DNA from: Thermohalobacteraceae bacterium | GTDB taxonomy: Bacteria > Bacillota > Clostridia > Tissierellales > VENL01 | NCBI GenBank assembly: GCA_030625765.1 | Contig: DAOUQG010000006.1 | Coordinates: forward strand, 1 to 33,775 | Reading direction: 5' to 3' | DNA: 33,775 nucleotides | Shown: in pieces, positions 7,811 to 15,333 of the stretch | Layout of the letters: the number at the start of each line of letters is the position of its first letter | Position numbering within the stretch: the stretch's first letter is position 1 | Translations under genes and position numbers: made by a program | The notes under the pieces: model-generated | What the model saw: only the letters and a program-made list of their open reading frames with translations | Told to the model about the DNA's origin: nothing | Database searches by the model: none

Positions 7811-8026
7811 TTATTTCTTTGGATTAATCAATTGATTTTCAGCCATTTCAATTAATCGTTTAGTCATATGTCCTCCCAATGAACCTCCAAGTTTTCCATT
7901 GCTTCGAGAGGTGATATTACCTTTATCTTCATTTGATTCATTCTTTATACCAAGTTCATTAGCAATTTCTATTTTCATTTGGGTTAGAGCTTCTCTTGCA
8001 TTAGGGTTAACAGGTTTTCTTGACAT
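7811..8026 (-). CDS. Alpha/beta-type small acid-soluble spore protein
   Basis: A second SASP, 71 residues from the ATG at 8026. That start is set by AGAGGTGA, which the track's upstream GTG start (8035) would overlap. Conserved blocks are VNPNAREALTQMKIEIANELGI with the GPR site, and LGGSLGGHMTKRLIEMAENQL. The linker between the blocks (about residues 27-46) is longer and more polar than in the 7380 gene. It converges on that gene, so the two paralogues are read tail to tail. Its function is DNA protection in spores, as for the family. Confidence 0.95.
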   Translation of the reverse strand: MSRKPVNPNAREALTQMKIEIANELGIKNESNEDKGNITSRSNGKLGGSLGGHMTKRLIEMAENQLINPKK

Positions 8027-8187
8027 AAATCTCACCTCTTTTCTTAAATTATATTTTCATTAATAGTTTATAAGTGTAAATTTTCACTATAATTGATTCT
8101 TGTTTTATTTTGCCTTAATTTAAAATAAGAATACTAGGAAAGTTAGGGAAAAGTTTTAATGAGTTGGGCTTTGATTAGTGTGTCAAT

Positions 8188-8448
8188 GAGTCTCAGTTGT
8201 TTATAACATACTCTAATGATGAACTTTTCAAAGCTAAAAAAGGTTAAACCATAGATCTAAAAAGTATTTTTGTCTCATAAAAACTAATAATTAATAAAAC
8301 ATGTGGGAAAACAGGACTAGGATAAAAAGAACCTATATGCTAATAAGGATGGGAATGACGGTAAGAAAGAAGGTTAACTCTACTACATATTGAAATATAC
8401 AAAAAAAGTACAAGCCATAATAATGAGATTGCCAACAACCCCGACCCT
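8188..8448. repeat. Dispersed repeat element, copy 2
   Basis: The left end is degraded (GAGTCTCAGTTGTTTATAAC) and the right end is well kept (ATTGCCAACAACCCCGACCCT). The interior carries AAAAAAGGTTAAACC, AACTAATAATTAATAAAAC and GTGGGAAAACAGGACTAGGA, shared with the other copies. It is longer than copies 3 and 4 because a stretch like the flank of copy 4 (ACAAAAAAAGTACAAGCCAT) lies inside its right end. From 8449 to 8934 I see no supported gene; a 39-codon ORF at 8731-8850 is weak. Confidence 0.75.
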
Positions 8449-8934
8449 ACGACACATTTGAATATAAAATCATTATTAGACTACCTATAAGGAATTAAAC
8501 TGAGAATACTAAATACAACAGAAAATTGGATAGTACTTTCTTGCTTTTGAAAAATATTTTTCCCGTTTAGATAGTGAGAAGTATTTTGAGAACTATGATA
8601 ATGATATTTTATATGAATGGTTTTAGAGGTTTTTTGTTCTATTATGTAAGGAGTAAAATATAAAACTAATAACAATTTGAAATAAGCTGTCTTAATTGAT
8701 ATAATTTATTGTATTAAGTAATGTAGGATGGTGGAATATTTGGAAGCATGTGCCTATTTTTGCAAAAACATTGATAAACACCAAAAACAGGCGATTTTGA
8801 ATAGAGAAAGAATACTTTTTATGATTGGGAAACTATTAAGAAACTTATAAGAAAGTAATTTAACAGAACCTAGGTTTTTATGAATCCCTTAATATTCGAA
8901 AAGAGCACAAAAAATATTTTTGAAAGGTGATATT

Positions 8935-9753
8935 ATGAGTATTTATAGTGTAGTAAATATCGATGTTGTTGGATCAAGAAAATTAAAAGACAGAGGTGAG
9001 AAACAGGAAATAATAAAGTGTTATATTGAGAAGGTGGAAAAGGAATTTGAAAAGCTTCTAGTAGCACCTATCACTTGGACATTAGGTGATGAATGGCAAA
9101 TAGTATTAAACAAACCTTCTAAGAGTTACTATGTTATAGAAAGATTCCAAAAACTATTGAAAAGCGACGGCATTGATATTTATGCAGGAATAGGAATTGG
9201 TAAGCTACAAACAAATATCTATAAAGATACTAGACTTATGGATGGAGAATGTTTTATCAGAGCTAGACAAGCATTAGAGATTGCTAAAAAAAAGAATAGA
9301 TTTTATAATGACAAGATAAATAGTAAGGAAAATAATATTTATTTTGATGCTAAGGAAATTAAATTAAGCTCTATATATGAACATTTATATAAGTCAAGTC
9401 TTATGGATGTTGCAGCTACATCCTGTAAACAAACTAATTTAATAGATATAGACATGAACAAAGATGTCTTTGAAAACAACTTATTTTTAAATAATATAAT
9501 AAACACGCTAATTGAAAATAATGAGGTTTTGAAAAGCAGGATTACGAAAAAACAAACAGAGATTATAGAACTCTATGAGGACGTTGGTTCATATAGCAAT
9601 ATAATAAGCAAGAATAAAAACATTTCCAAATCTAGTATAAGTCAAAAGTTAAATGATTCAAATTACTTTGTTATTGAAAATAATAGATTTATGATTGCAT
9701 TACTTTTGAACTTTTACAGTAAAATTTGCGGGGGTAATATAAATGAATTTTAG
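8935..9753 (+). CDS. SatD-family protein with class III cyclase-like motifs and C-terminal HTH
   Basis: A 272-residue protein like SatD of the streptococcal sat (acid tolerance) operon. Residues 1-135 carry VNIDVVGSRKLKDR (Asp10), TLGDEWQIVL (Asp52), YAGIGIGKL (83-91) and MDGECFIRARQALEIAKK (from about 102). The order and spacing resemble the class III nucleotidyl cyclase fold, where DIVGST and GD motifs bind two metals; catalysis is my inference. The C-terminal part includes a helix-turn-helix-like stretch (VGSYSNIISKNKNISKSSIS), so it may also bind DNA. ATG 8935 has AAAGGTGA before it; the track's TTG 8920 is upstream of that RBS. It overlaps the DUF3307-type gene by 11 bases. Confidence 0.8.
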   Translation: MSIYSVVNIDVVGSRKLKDRGEKQEIIKCYIEKVEKEFEKLLVAPITWTLGDEWQIVLNKPSKSYYVIERFQKLLKSDGIDIYAGIGIGKLQTNIYKDTRLMDGECFIRARQALEIAKKKNRFYNDKINSKENNIYFDAKEIKLSSIYEHLYKSSLMDVAATSCKQTNLIDIDMNKDVFENNLFLNNIINTLIENNEVLKSRITKKQTEIIELYEDVGSYSNIISKNKNISKSSISQKLNDSNYFVIENNRFMIALLLNFYSKICGGNINEF

Positions 9754-10579
9754 AGTTTTATTATTTCTTGTTATTGGACACTTACTTAGTGATTTTATTT
9801 TCCAAAATAGTTCTATACTTAAAAAGAGATTTAGCGAAAATAAGAAGGAAATTATAGTTGGAAATTTACTTCATTGTTTAATACATTTTAGTTGTTCAGT
9901 GATATTAACACTATATTTTGTAATAGAAGGGCATTTAACATTGTTAGTTTATTTGATAAGTTTAATCCTTATAGCATGTGGACATTTTATTATTGACGTT
10001 TTAAAATCATTATTGATTTTGGGTTGGCCATCTATTCAAAACAATATTTATATATTTATATCGGACCAACTTTTACATATTCTTACAATAACATTGATTG
10101 TAATTGTTTATAATCCAAGTATAAACTTATCAAAAGCATTTTCTTTTATTAAAGATTATCCAAATAATATTGAGATATTTGATAGGTGGTTAATATTGAT
10201 TATTATCTTTTTTGCCTGCACTAGTGGTGTTGGAATTTTTATCAAAAAATTTATTACATATATAAATCTTAAGAAGTATAAGAAGTTTATTGACAAAGGA
10301 AATAGAATAATAGAAAAGAATTACGATGATCTAGGTATTTATAATGGAGGATATATAATAGGTATATTAGAAAGAATTCTTATATTATTAGGTATGGCGA
10401 TTGGACAACCTGGGATAATAGGGTTTGTACTTACAGCTAAATCAATTGCTAGATTCAAGAAATTAGATGATAGTAGGTTTTCTGAATATTTTATAGTAGG
10501 AACTTTTATTAGCTTTATTTGTGCAATAATAGGTGGTATATTTATAAGCTCACTACAAGTAATTCCAATCATCATATAA
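9743..10579 (+). CDS. DUF3307-type multi-pass membrane protein
   Basis: A 278-residue integral membrane protein with about seven hydrophobic segments. It matches the DUF3307 pattern as I know it: LVIGHLLSDFIFQ near the N-terminus, NLLHCLIHF, GHFIIDVLKSLL and SDQLLHIL, so His and Asp residues recur within the first four segments. The C-terminal half shows GYIIGILERILILL and AKSIARFKKLDDSRFSEYFIVGTFIS. The His/Asp pattern suggests metal binding in the membrane, but no reaction is known to me. It overlaps the SatD-like gene and is surely translated with it; in the family the two are often neighbours. Its end overlaps the end of the minus-strand SatD-like gene. Confidence 0.8.
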   Translation: MNFRVLLFLVIGHLLSDFIFQNSSILKKRFSENKKEIIVGNLLHCLIHFSCSVILTLYFVIEGHLTLLVYLISLILIACGHFIIDVLKSLLILGWPSIQNNIYIFISDQLLHILTITLIVIVYNPSINLSKAFSFIKDYPNNIEIFDRWLILIIIFFACTSGVGIFIKKFITYINLKKYKKFIDKGNRIIEKNYDDLGIYNGGYIIGILERILILLGMAIGQPGIIGFVLTAKSIARFKKLDDSRFSEYFIVGTFISFICAIIGGIFISSLQVIPIII

Positions 10580-10951
10580 AATAATTAAAGGCAGTTGTTT
10601 GTCTTTTGCTAGCTTTATAGCTTCTCTTGCCCTATAAAATGAAGGTCCATCCAATTGATTTACAGTTAGTTCAAAATCATTTATAGTGATCTCACCGATA
10701 CCAATACCAGTATAAAATTTGATTTCTGGCAAAGTATTTCTAAAAAACTTAATAACTTTTAAATAATCGCAGGGGTATTTTAGAAGTCCTTGCCATTCAT
10801 CACCAATGGTTATTAAAAATGGTGATGCAATAACATCTTTAAAATGTTCATTGGTTTGTTTTAGCATATCTATAATTTTATACTGTATCTTGTCACGGTT
10901 TTTTAATTTTCTTGAAGATCTTACATCACAAACTATAGTACAATAAATCAT
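10553..10951 (-). CDS. Short SatD-like protein (cyclase-like domain only)
   Basis: A 132-residue protein with the same motif series as the 8935 gene: IVCDVRSSRKLKNRD (Asp9), TIGDEWQGLL, YTGIGIGEI and LDGPSFYRAREAIKLAKDK. It lacks the C-terminal HTH part and ends soon after the last motif, so it is a domain-only paralogue. AGGAGG lies 5 bases before the ATG, so it is a real gene. It is convergent with the DUF3307-type gene and shares 27 bases with its 3' end. It could act with the longer SatD as a partner, or it could be an independent copy; the sequence does not decide. Confidence 0.75.
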   Translation of the reverse strand: MIYCTIVCDVRSSRKLKNRDKIQYKIIDMLKQTNEHFKDVIASPFLITIGDEWQGLLKYPCDYLKVIKFFRNTLPEIKFYTGIGIGEITINDFELTVNQLDGPSFYRAREAIKLAKDKQLPLIILYDDWNYL

Positions 10952-11195
10952 GACTACCTCCTAGTTGATATAGTTAAGCTTAAAACATAACTTACCTACA
11001 GTTCATATTTAAACATTAACTATAAAACAGTTTAGATTCAAACCTAAACTTTGATTTTTGTTTATGGATTATTTGAATATAGTATTTGTTGAGTACAGAC
11101 AAAAAATAATATTAATATTCTATAGAAGCATATTTTATAATATGAGAATTTAAATAAGTTGTGAGTTAATCTAACAAGTTTTTTAAATCATAAAT

Positions 11196-11300
11196 GACAA
11201 AGGGACGTTTCGTTTGACATATAAGTAGTTAATAATAAACAAAATTATGACAAAGGGACGTTTCGTTTGACATATAAGTAGTTGATAATAAACAAAATTC
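11196..11300 (+). repeat. 53-bp tandem duplication carrying REP-like motifs
   Basis: GACAAAGGGACGTTTCGTTT and the following TGACATATAAGTAGTT...ATAATAAACAAAATT occur twice in a row with period 53 and one mismatch. The same motif starts the repeat at 21103. It directly precedes a transposase remnant. From 10952 to 11195 I see no gene; a weak AGTTTAG / CTAAACT pair lies at 11029-11050. Confidence 0.8.
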
Positions 11301-11311
11301 GGGTTATAAAT

Positions 11312-11407
11312 ATGGCAAGAAAAAAGAGAAAAAGAAGTGAGACAGGAATCTATCATATAATGTTAAGAGGAATAGATGTATATGCGTCAAGGGACCCGAG
11401 TTATTGA
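11312..11407 (+). pseudogene. REP-associated Y1 transposase, N-terminal remnant
   Basis: The ORF begins MARKKRKRSETGIYHIMLRGI, which is the familiar start of REP-associated tyrosine (Y1, IS200-like) transposases. It then breaks off and ends at a stop after about 31 codons, where the dispersed repeat element begins. The HUH and Tyr motifs are absent. A more decayed copy with the same break point is at 21184. Confidence 0.8.
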
Positions 11408-11589
11408 CAACATTTTTTTGATGAGTAACTTTTAGAGTAAAAAAGGTTAAATCAATGATTCACCAACATCTAGTTCTTTTTTACTGTAAAAACTTATAAT
11501 TAATAAATCACGTGGAAAAACAGGACTGAGTTGAAAAGGACTTACACTGTAATAAGGAATACAAAGTTGTCAATAACACCGACATTGTC
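11391..11589. repeat. Dispersed repeat element, copy 3
   Basis: Left end GGGACCCGAGTTATTGACAA, right end GTTGTCAATAACACCGAC followed by ATTGTCC, so the ends form an imperfect terminal inverted repeat. The interior has AAAAAGGTTAAATC, TAATTAATAAATCACGTGG and AAAACAGGACTGAG, shared with copies 2 and 4. It is joined directly to the transposase remnant. Confidence 0.75.
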
Positions 11590-11665
11590 CTTGAGACATG
11601 GCATTTTATACCTTAGGATACATTAGTCAGTTTGAAAAATTCATAATTGGAGTAAATAAATCATT

Positions 11666-11710
11666 AAAAAATACCTCACATGTTTTATTGAACTGTGTGA
11701 GGTATTTTTT
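11666..11710. terminator. Strong stem-loop, probable bidirectional terminator
   Basis: AAAAAATACCTCACA pairs with TGTGAGGTATTTTTT over 15 bp with a 15-nt loop. It has T-runs on both strands and insulates the LevR-type gene from the repeat region. No gene ends close to it. Confidence 0.75.
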
Positions 11711-11825
11711 ACATGTTTAAAGATTCAGAGGTTTGGCAGGAATTGTGTCAGATTTTGTTGAATATTATCAAAAAAGTGATTATAAAATCATGAAAACACG
11801 CAAACTACAAAATCTACCAAAAACA

Positions 11826-11841
11826 TGGCACAAATGTTGCA
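11826..11841 (+). promoter_or_regulatory. Sigma-54 promoter (-24/-12) of the LevR-type gene
   Basis: TGGCACAAATGTTGCA matches the sigma-54 consensus TGGCAC-N5-TTGCA at every fixed position, with correct spacing. It overlaps the ORF-track start (ATG 11825), so that start lies in the promoter. Transcription should begin near 11852, just before the RBS. A sigma-54 activator with its own sigma-54 promoter suggests self-activation. Confidence 0.85.
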
Positions 11842-11866
11842 CAAATTGTTAGTGAGGGGTGAAGAA

Positions 11867-14839
11867 ATGAAAGACCGTTTAGTTAAATTGATTGAATCTG
11901 AAGATAAAAAAAACTCTTATACCGATGATCAATTAGCCAAGATGTTAGGTGTACGAAGAGATGTCGTCACAGTTTTAAGGAGTGAATTGAACATTTTGAA
12001 TTCTAGGGAGAGATGCAAGCCCTTTTTAGTAAAGGAAATTAAAGAAATAATTTCTGAAAAACCTAAGATATCAAGCCGAGAACTTACAGAATCCATAAAA
12101 AGGAGGGGCTTTAATGTTTCAAGATATCTTGTATCTGAGATAAGAAAAGAAATTAAAGAAAAAATGCCTAAAATGAGTTTGACAAAAAGCCATACTAAGT
12201 CTTCAGATGATATAAATATTACAATCACTACTAATGGACAAAATATACTGAATAAGCAGCATACTATAACATCAGCATTTAAAAGGATTATTGGATTTGA
12301 TGGTAGTTTGAAGCCTCAAATTCAGCAGGCAAAAGCAGCAATATTGTATCCTCCCCACGGCCTTCATACTTTGATTTTTGGCTCTACCGGGGTAGGAAAA
12401 AGCAACCTAGCTGAAGCTATGTATGATTATGCTTTAGAAGTTGGTGTTCTTCCGCCTGCGGGACCTTTTGTTATTTTCAACTGCGCAGATTATGCTGAAA
12501 ATTCTCAGTTTCTTCTATCACAGCTTTTTGGGCATGTAAAAGGAGCTTACACCGGTGCTGAAAAGGCGAAAGAGGGTTTAGTGGAAAAAGCGAACGGAGG
12601 AATACTTTTTTTAGACGAAGTTCATCGCCTGCCTCCCGAGGGTCAGGAACTGCTGTATTTCTTGATGGATAAAGGGAAATTCCGGCGCATGGGAGAAACG
12701 GAGATTGATCGTACTGCTCAAGTCTTAATCATTGCTGCCACTACAGAAGATATAGAATCATCGCTTTTATTAACTTTTCGACGAAGAATACCTATGATTA
12801 TTGAGCTTTCACCTTTATCAGCGAGACCTCTTGATGAGAGGTATCAAATAATAAGGACTTTCTTTAATAAAGAATCGAACAGAATAGGGGTCAAGATAAA
12901 GGTAATACAAGAGACTTTGAGAGCTCTTTTGCTATATGATTGTCCAGGTAACATTGGTCAGCTCAAAAGTGATATTCAAGTCGCCTGTGCTCGGGGGTTT
13001 TTAACTTATGTAGGAGGTCATAAAGAATATATAGAAGTTGATTTGATTGACCTACCGGTTCACGTTCGAAGAAGATTATTAAAAATACAAGATCGTAAAC
13101 CTGAGGTTGAAAGTTTTATTAAAACAGACTTGATAGCAAGACCTGGTCAAATAGATACTAAATTCGAACTTAAAGAAGATCTCTATACATTGCCGCAAGA
13201 AATTTATCAACATATCGAGGAAAGATATGAGGAGCTTGAGCTGCAGGGCTTAAATCAGGATATGATAAATCGGGTAGTCGGAGGAGAACTTGAAATTAAG
13301 TTTCAGCAATTGATAAATCAAGTAGAAACAAGTCATCAAACACTGCCCAAACAAGATTTGGCAGGAATAGTGGGGCAGAATATTGTTGACATAGTAGAAA
13401 AGGTGATAAAAATAGCAGAAAAAAGGATGGGAGAAATAGATAATCATCTTTTCTACTGTTTTGTGATACATTTAAGTGCAACTTTAGAGAGAATTCAACA
13501 AGGCAAACCCATAGTGAACCCACACTTAGAAAAGATAATGAGTGAATATAAACTGGAATATAATGTAGCCAAAGAAATGGTCAAATATATTGAAGTACAA
13601 TTAGGTTACAAAATACCCCAAGATGAAATAGGATTTATTGCAATGTATCTTAGAACAAAAACGAGACCTCTGGATGTAAAACAGGGAAGGGTTGGAGTTG
13701 TGGTACTTTCTCACGGAAGAGTGGCCCAAGGTATGGCCGAAGTAGCAAACCGACTACTAGGTGTAAATCATGCTGTAGGGATAGAAATGTCTCTGGATGA
13801 AAGACCAGAATCAACTCTCCAGAGAACTACCGATGTTGTAAATGAAATAAATGAAGGGAAAGGTGTACTGCTCCTTGTGGATATGGGTTCACTAATAACT
13901 TTTGGCGAGATTATTACTAGAAAAACAGGTATTCCCACAAAAACCGTGGGTCGTGTGGATACAGTTATGGTATTGGAAGCAGTAAGGAAGGCCCTCTTAC
14001 CCGATACTAACTTGGATGAAATTGTGGCAAGTATAGATAAACACAAGGTTGGACTTGGAAGACTCGCACCTCTTATAGTATCAGAAAATAAAGATAAAAA
14101 GATTATTATAACTCTATGCATTACTGGTGAAGGAACAGCTTTAAGAGTAAAAAAACTTATCGAAAATATGATACCAGATATTCATAAAAAAGCTGAAATT
14201 ATTCCGATTGGTGTTGTTGGTGATGAAGAGTTATCGCTGAAAATAGATGAAATTAAGAAGAAAGGTTCTGTTGTAGCAATTGTAGGAACTATAAAACCAA
14301 AAGATAATTCTATACCGTTTATTTCATTGGAAAAAATAATAAATGGGGAAGCAGTAGAAAAATTACAAAACATACTTGATATAGGGTTAACTTTAAAAGA
14401 ATCCATGAAAAAAGGCTTTTTGGAATCACCACTGACTAAAGTGATTTATGATGAACTTATAATTGTTGAGCCGAATTATCAAACAAAGAGCGATGTTATA
14501 GAAGGTCTTGGCGGACTTCTAATAAAAAAGGGGTTTGTAAAGGAAGAATTTTTGTTTGATGTTTACAAAAGAGAGGTTATGGCTCCAACATTAATAGATG
14601 ACATTGCTGTTCCTCACGGAGACCCGAAGAATGTGATAAAATCCGCCATTGCAGTGGCTGTGTTAAAGAAACCTTTGGAGTGGTCGCCAGGAATTGTGGT
14701 GGAAAATGTTTTCATGATGGCATTGAAAGAAGATTCAGAAGATATTGTTAGAAATTTTTATAGTTTAGTAAAAAAAACTGACTTCTTGGTAAAGTTGAAG
14801 AAATCCCACAATTCGCTTGAAGTTAAAGCATTATTTTAG
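11867..14839 (+). CDS. LevR-family sigma-54 activator with PRD and PTS domains
   Basis: A 990-residue activator that opens sigma-54 promoters and is tuned by PTS phosphorylation. ATG 11867 has GAGGGG ahead of it; the track start at 11825 falls in the -24/-12 promoter. Order: N-terminal HTH (about 15-60, YTDDQLAKMLGVRRDVVTVL); AAA+ domain with Walker A GSTGVGKS (172-179), the sigma-54 contact loop GAYTGA (226-231, usually GAFTGA) and Walker B ILFLDE (246-251); a PRD with CFVIHLSATLERI (His535); an EIIA-Man-like domain with VLSHGRVAQGM (His616); an EIIB-like part with ITLCITGEG (about 744-825); and a C-terminal EIIA-Fru-like domain with IAVPHGDP (His917). I see no full second PRD. It surely controls the PTS genes downstream. 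Confidence 0.92.
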   Translation: MKDRLVKLIESEDKKNSYTDDQLAKMLGVRRDVVTVLRSELNILNSRERCKPFLVKEIKEIISEKPKISSRELTESIKRRGFNVSRYLVSEIRKEIKEKMPKMSLTKSHTKSSDDINITITTNGQNILNKQHTITSAFKRIIGFDGSLKPQIQQAKAAILYPPHGLHTLIFGSTGVGKSNLAEAMYDYALEVGVLPPAGPFVIFNCADYAENSQFLLSQLFGHVKGAYTGAEKAKEGLVEKANGGILFLDEVHRLPPEGQELLYFLMDKGKFRRMGETEIDRTAQVLIIAATTEDIESSLLLTFRRRIPMIIELSPLSARPLDERYQIIRTFFNKESNRIGVKIKVIQETLRALLLYDCPGNIGQLKSDIQVACARGFLTYVGGHKEYIEVDLIDLPVHVRRRLLKIQDRKPEVESFIKTDLIARPGQIDTKFELKEDLYTLPQEIYQHIEERYEELELQGLNQDMINRVVGGELEIKFQQLINQVETSHQTLPKQDLAGIVGQNIVDIVEKVIKIAEKRMGEIDNHLFYCFVIHLSATLERIQQGKPIVNPHLEKIMSEYKLEYNVAKEMVKYIEVQLGYKIPQDEIGFIAMYLRTKTRPLDVKQGRVGVVVLSHGRVAQGMAEVANRLLGVNHAVGIEMSLDERPESTLQRTTDVVNEINEGKGVLLLVDMGSLITFGEIITRKTGIPTKTVGRVDTVMVLEAVRKALLPDTNLDEIVASIDKHKVGLGRLAPLIVSENKDKKIIITLCITGEGTALRVKKLIENMIPDIHKKAEIIPIGVVGDEELSLKIDEIKKKGSVVAIVGTIKPKDNSIPFISLEKIINGEAVEKLQNILDIGLTLKESMKKGFLESPLTKVIYDELIIVEPNYQTKSDVIEGLGGLLIKKGFVKEEFLFDVYKREVMAPTLIDDIAVPHGDPKNVIKSAIAVAVLKKPLEWSPGIVVENVFMMALKEDSEDIVRNFYSLVKKTDFLVKLKKSHNSLEVKALF

Positions 14840-14877
14840 AGATATTTCTATCATATCACTAAAAATGCCGGAAATGT

Positions 14878-14893
14878 TGGAATGGAACTTGCA
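14878..14893 (+). promoter_or_regulatory. Candidate sigma-54 promoter of the PTS operon
   Basis: TGGAATGGAACTTGCA keeps the TGG and TTGCA parts and exact spacing of a sigma-54 promoter, with two changes in the -24 box. It lies between the LevR-type gene and the EIIC gene, about 390 bases before the EIIC start, so the leader would be long. The intervening bases hold no supported intact gene. Confidence 0.55.
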
Positions 14894-15166
14894 ATTATTT
14901 TCTAATGAGACAGCAGATAATGGAACAAGTAAAAGTCTATTAGAAAAGACTAGCTATTAAATGTAGGATTATTCTCTTTAACATAGCCTTCAAAACTATT
15001 AGTATAATAAGTTAAAATAGAGAATTTGTCTATAAGTAGCATTCATATGGATTTCTTCTTACTTATTAATATATTAACAGATATATTAAATAAATAGAGG
15101 GGAAAATCCTATGAAATAGATTAATAATAGTAGTTTTTTCAATAGGCACAGGTTTTTGCAATGGAC

Positions 15167-15333
15167 TATATACATTTAGAAAGGAGGGTTATTTATAATT
15201 ATTATCGTGTAAACAATTATTGATTGATATTTTTAATTCATTATTTACACAAGGTATATACATTTAGAAAGGGGAGTTATATAATTATGAGTCAAACAAT
15301 TATTAATGTTTTTAAATGGGTATTTGCACAAGG
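15167..15333 (+). repeat. Tandem duplication of the EIIC gene start
   Basis: Two adjoining units (15167-15254 and 15255-15333) share TATATACATTTAGAAAGG, the RBS, AAACAATTATT and TATTT-CACAAGG. The second unit is the working RBS and first 16 codons of EIIC; the first is a decayed copy with stops and no ATG. Further left, 15110-15190 reads as a frameshifted short ORF that ends in this first unit. Confidence 0.7.

Noticed and set aside
8731-8850. 39-codon GTG-started ORF
   Set aside because: Weak start signal, no recognisable product, and it sits in a decayed repeat-rich gap.
15144-15160. AGGCACAGGTTTTTGCA as a sigma-54 promoter for EIIC
   Set aside because: The distance between the GG and GC elements is one base too long, and sigma-54 is strict on spacing. 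The 14878 site fits better.
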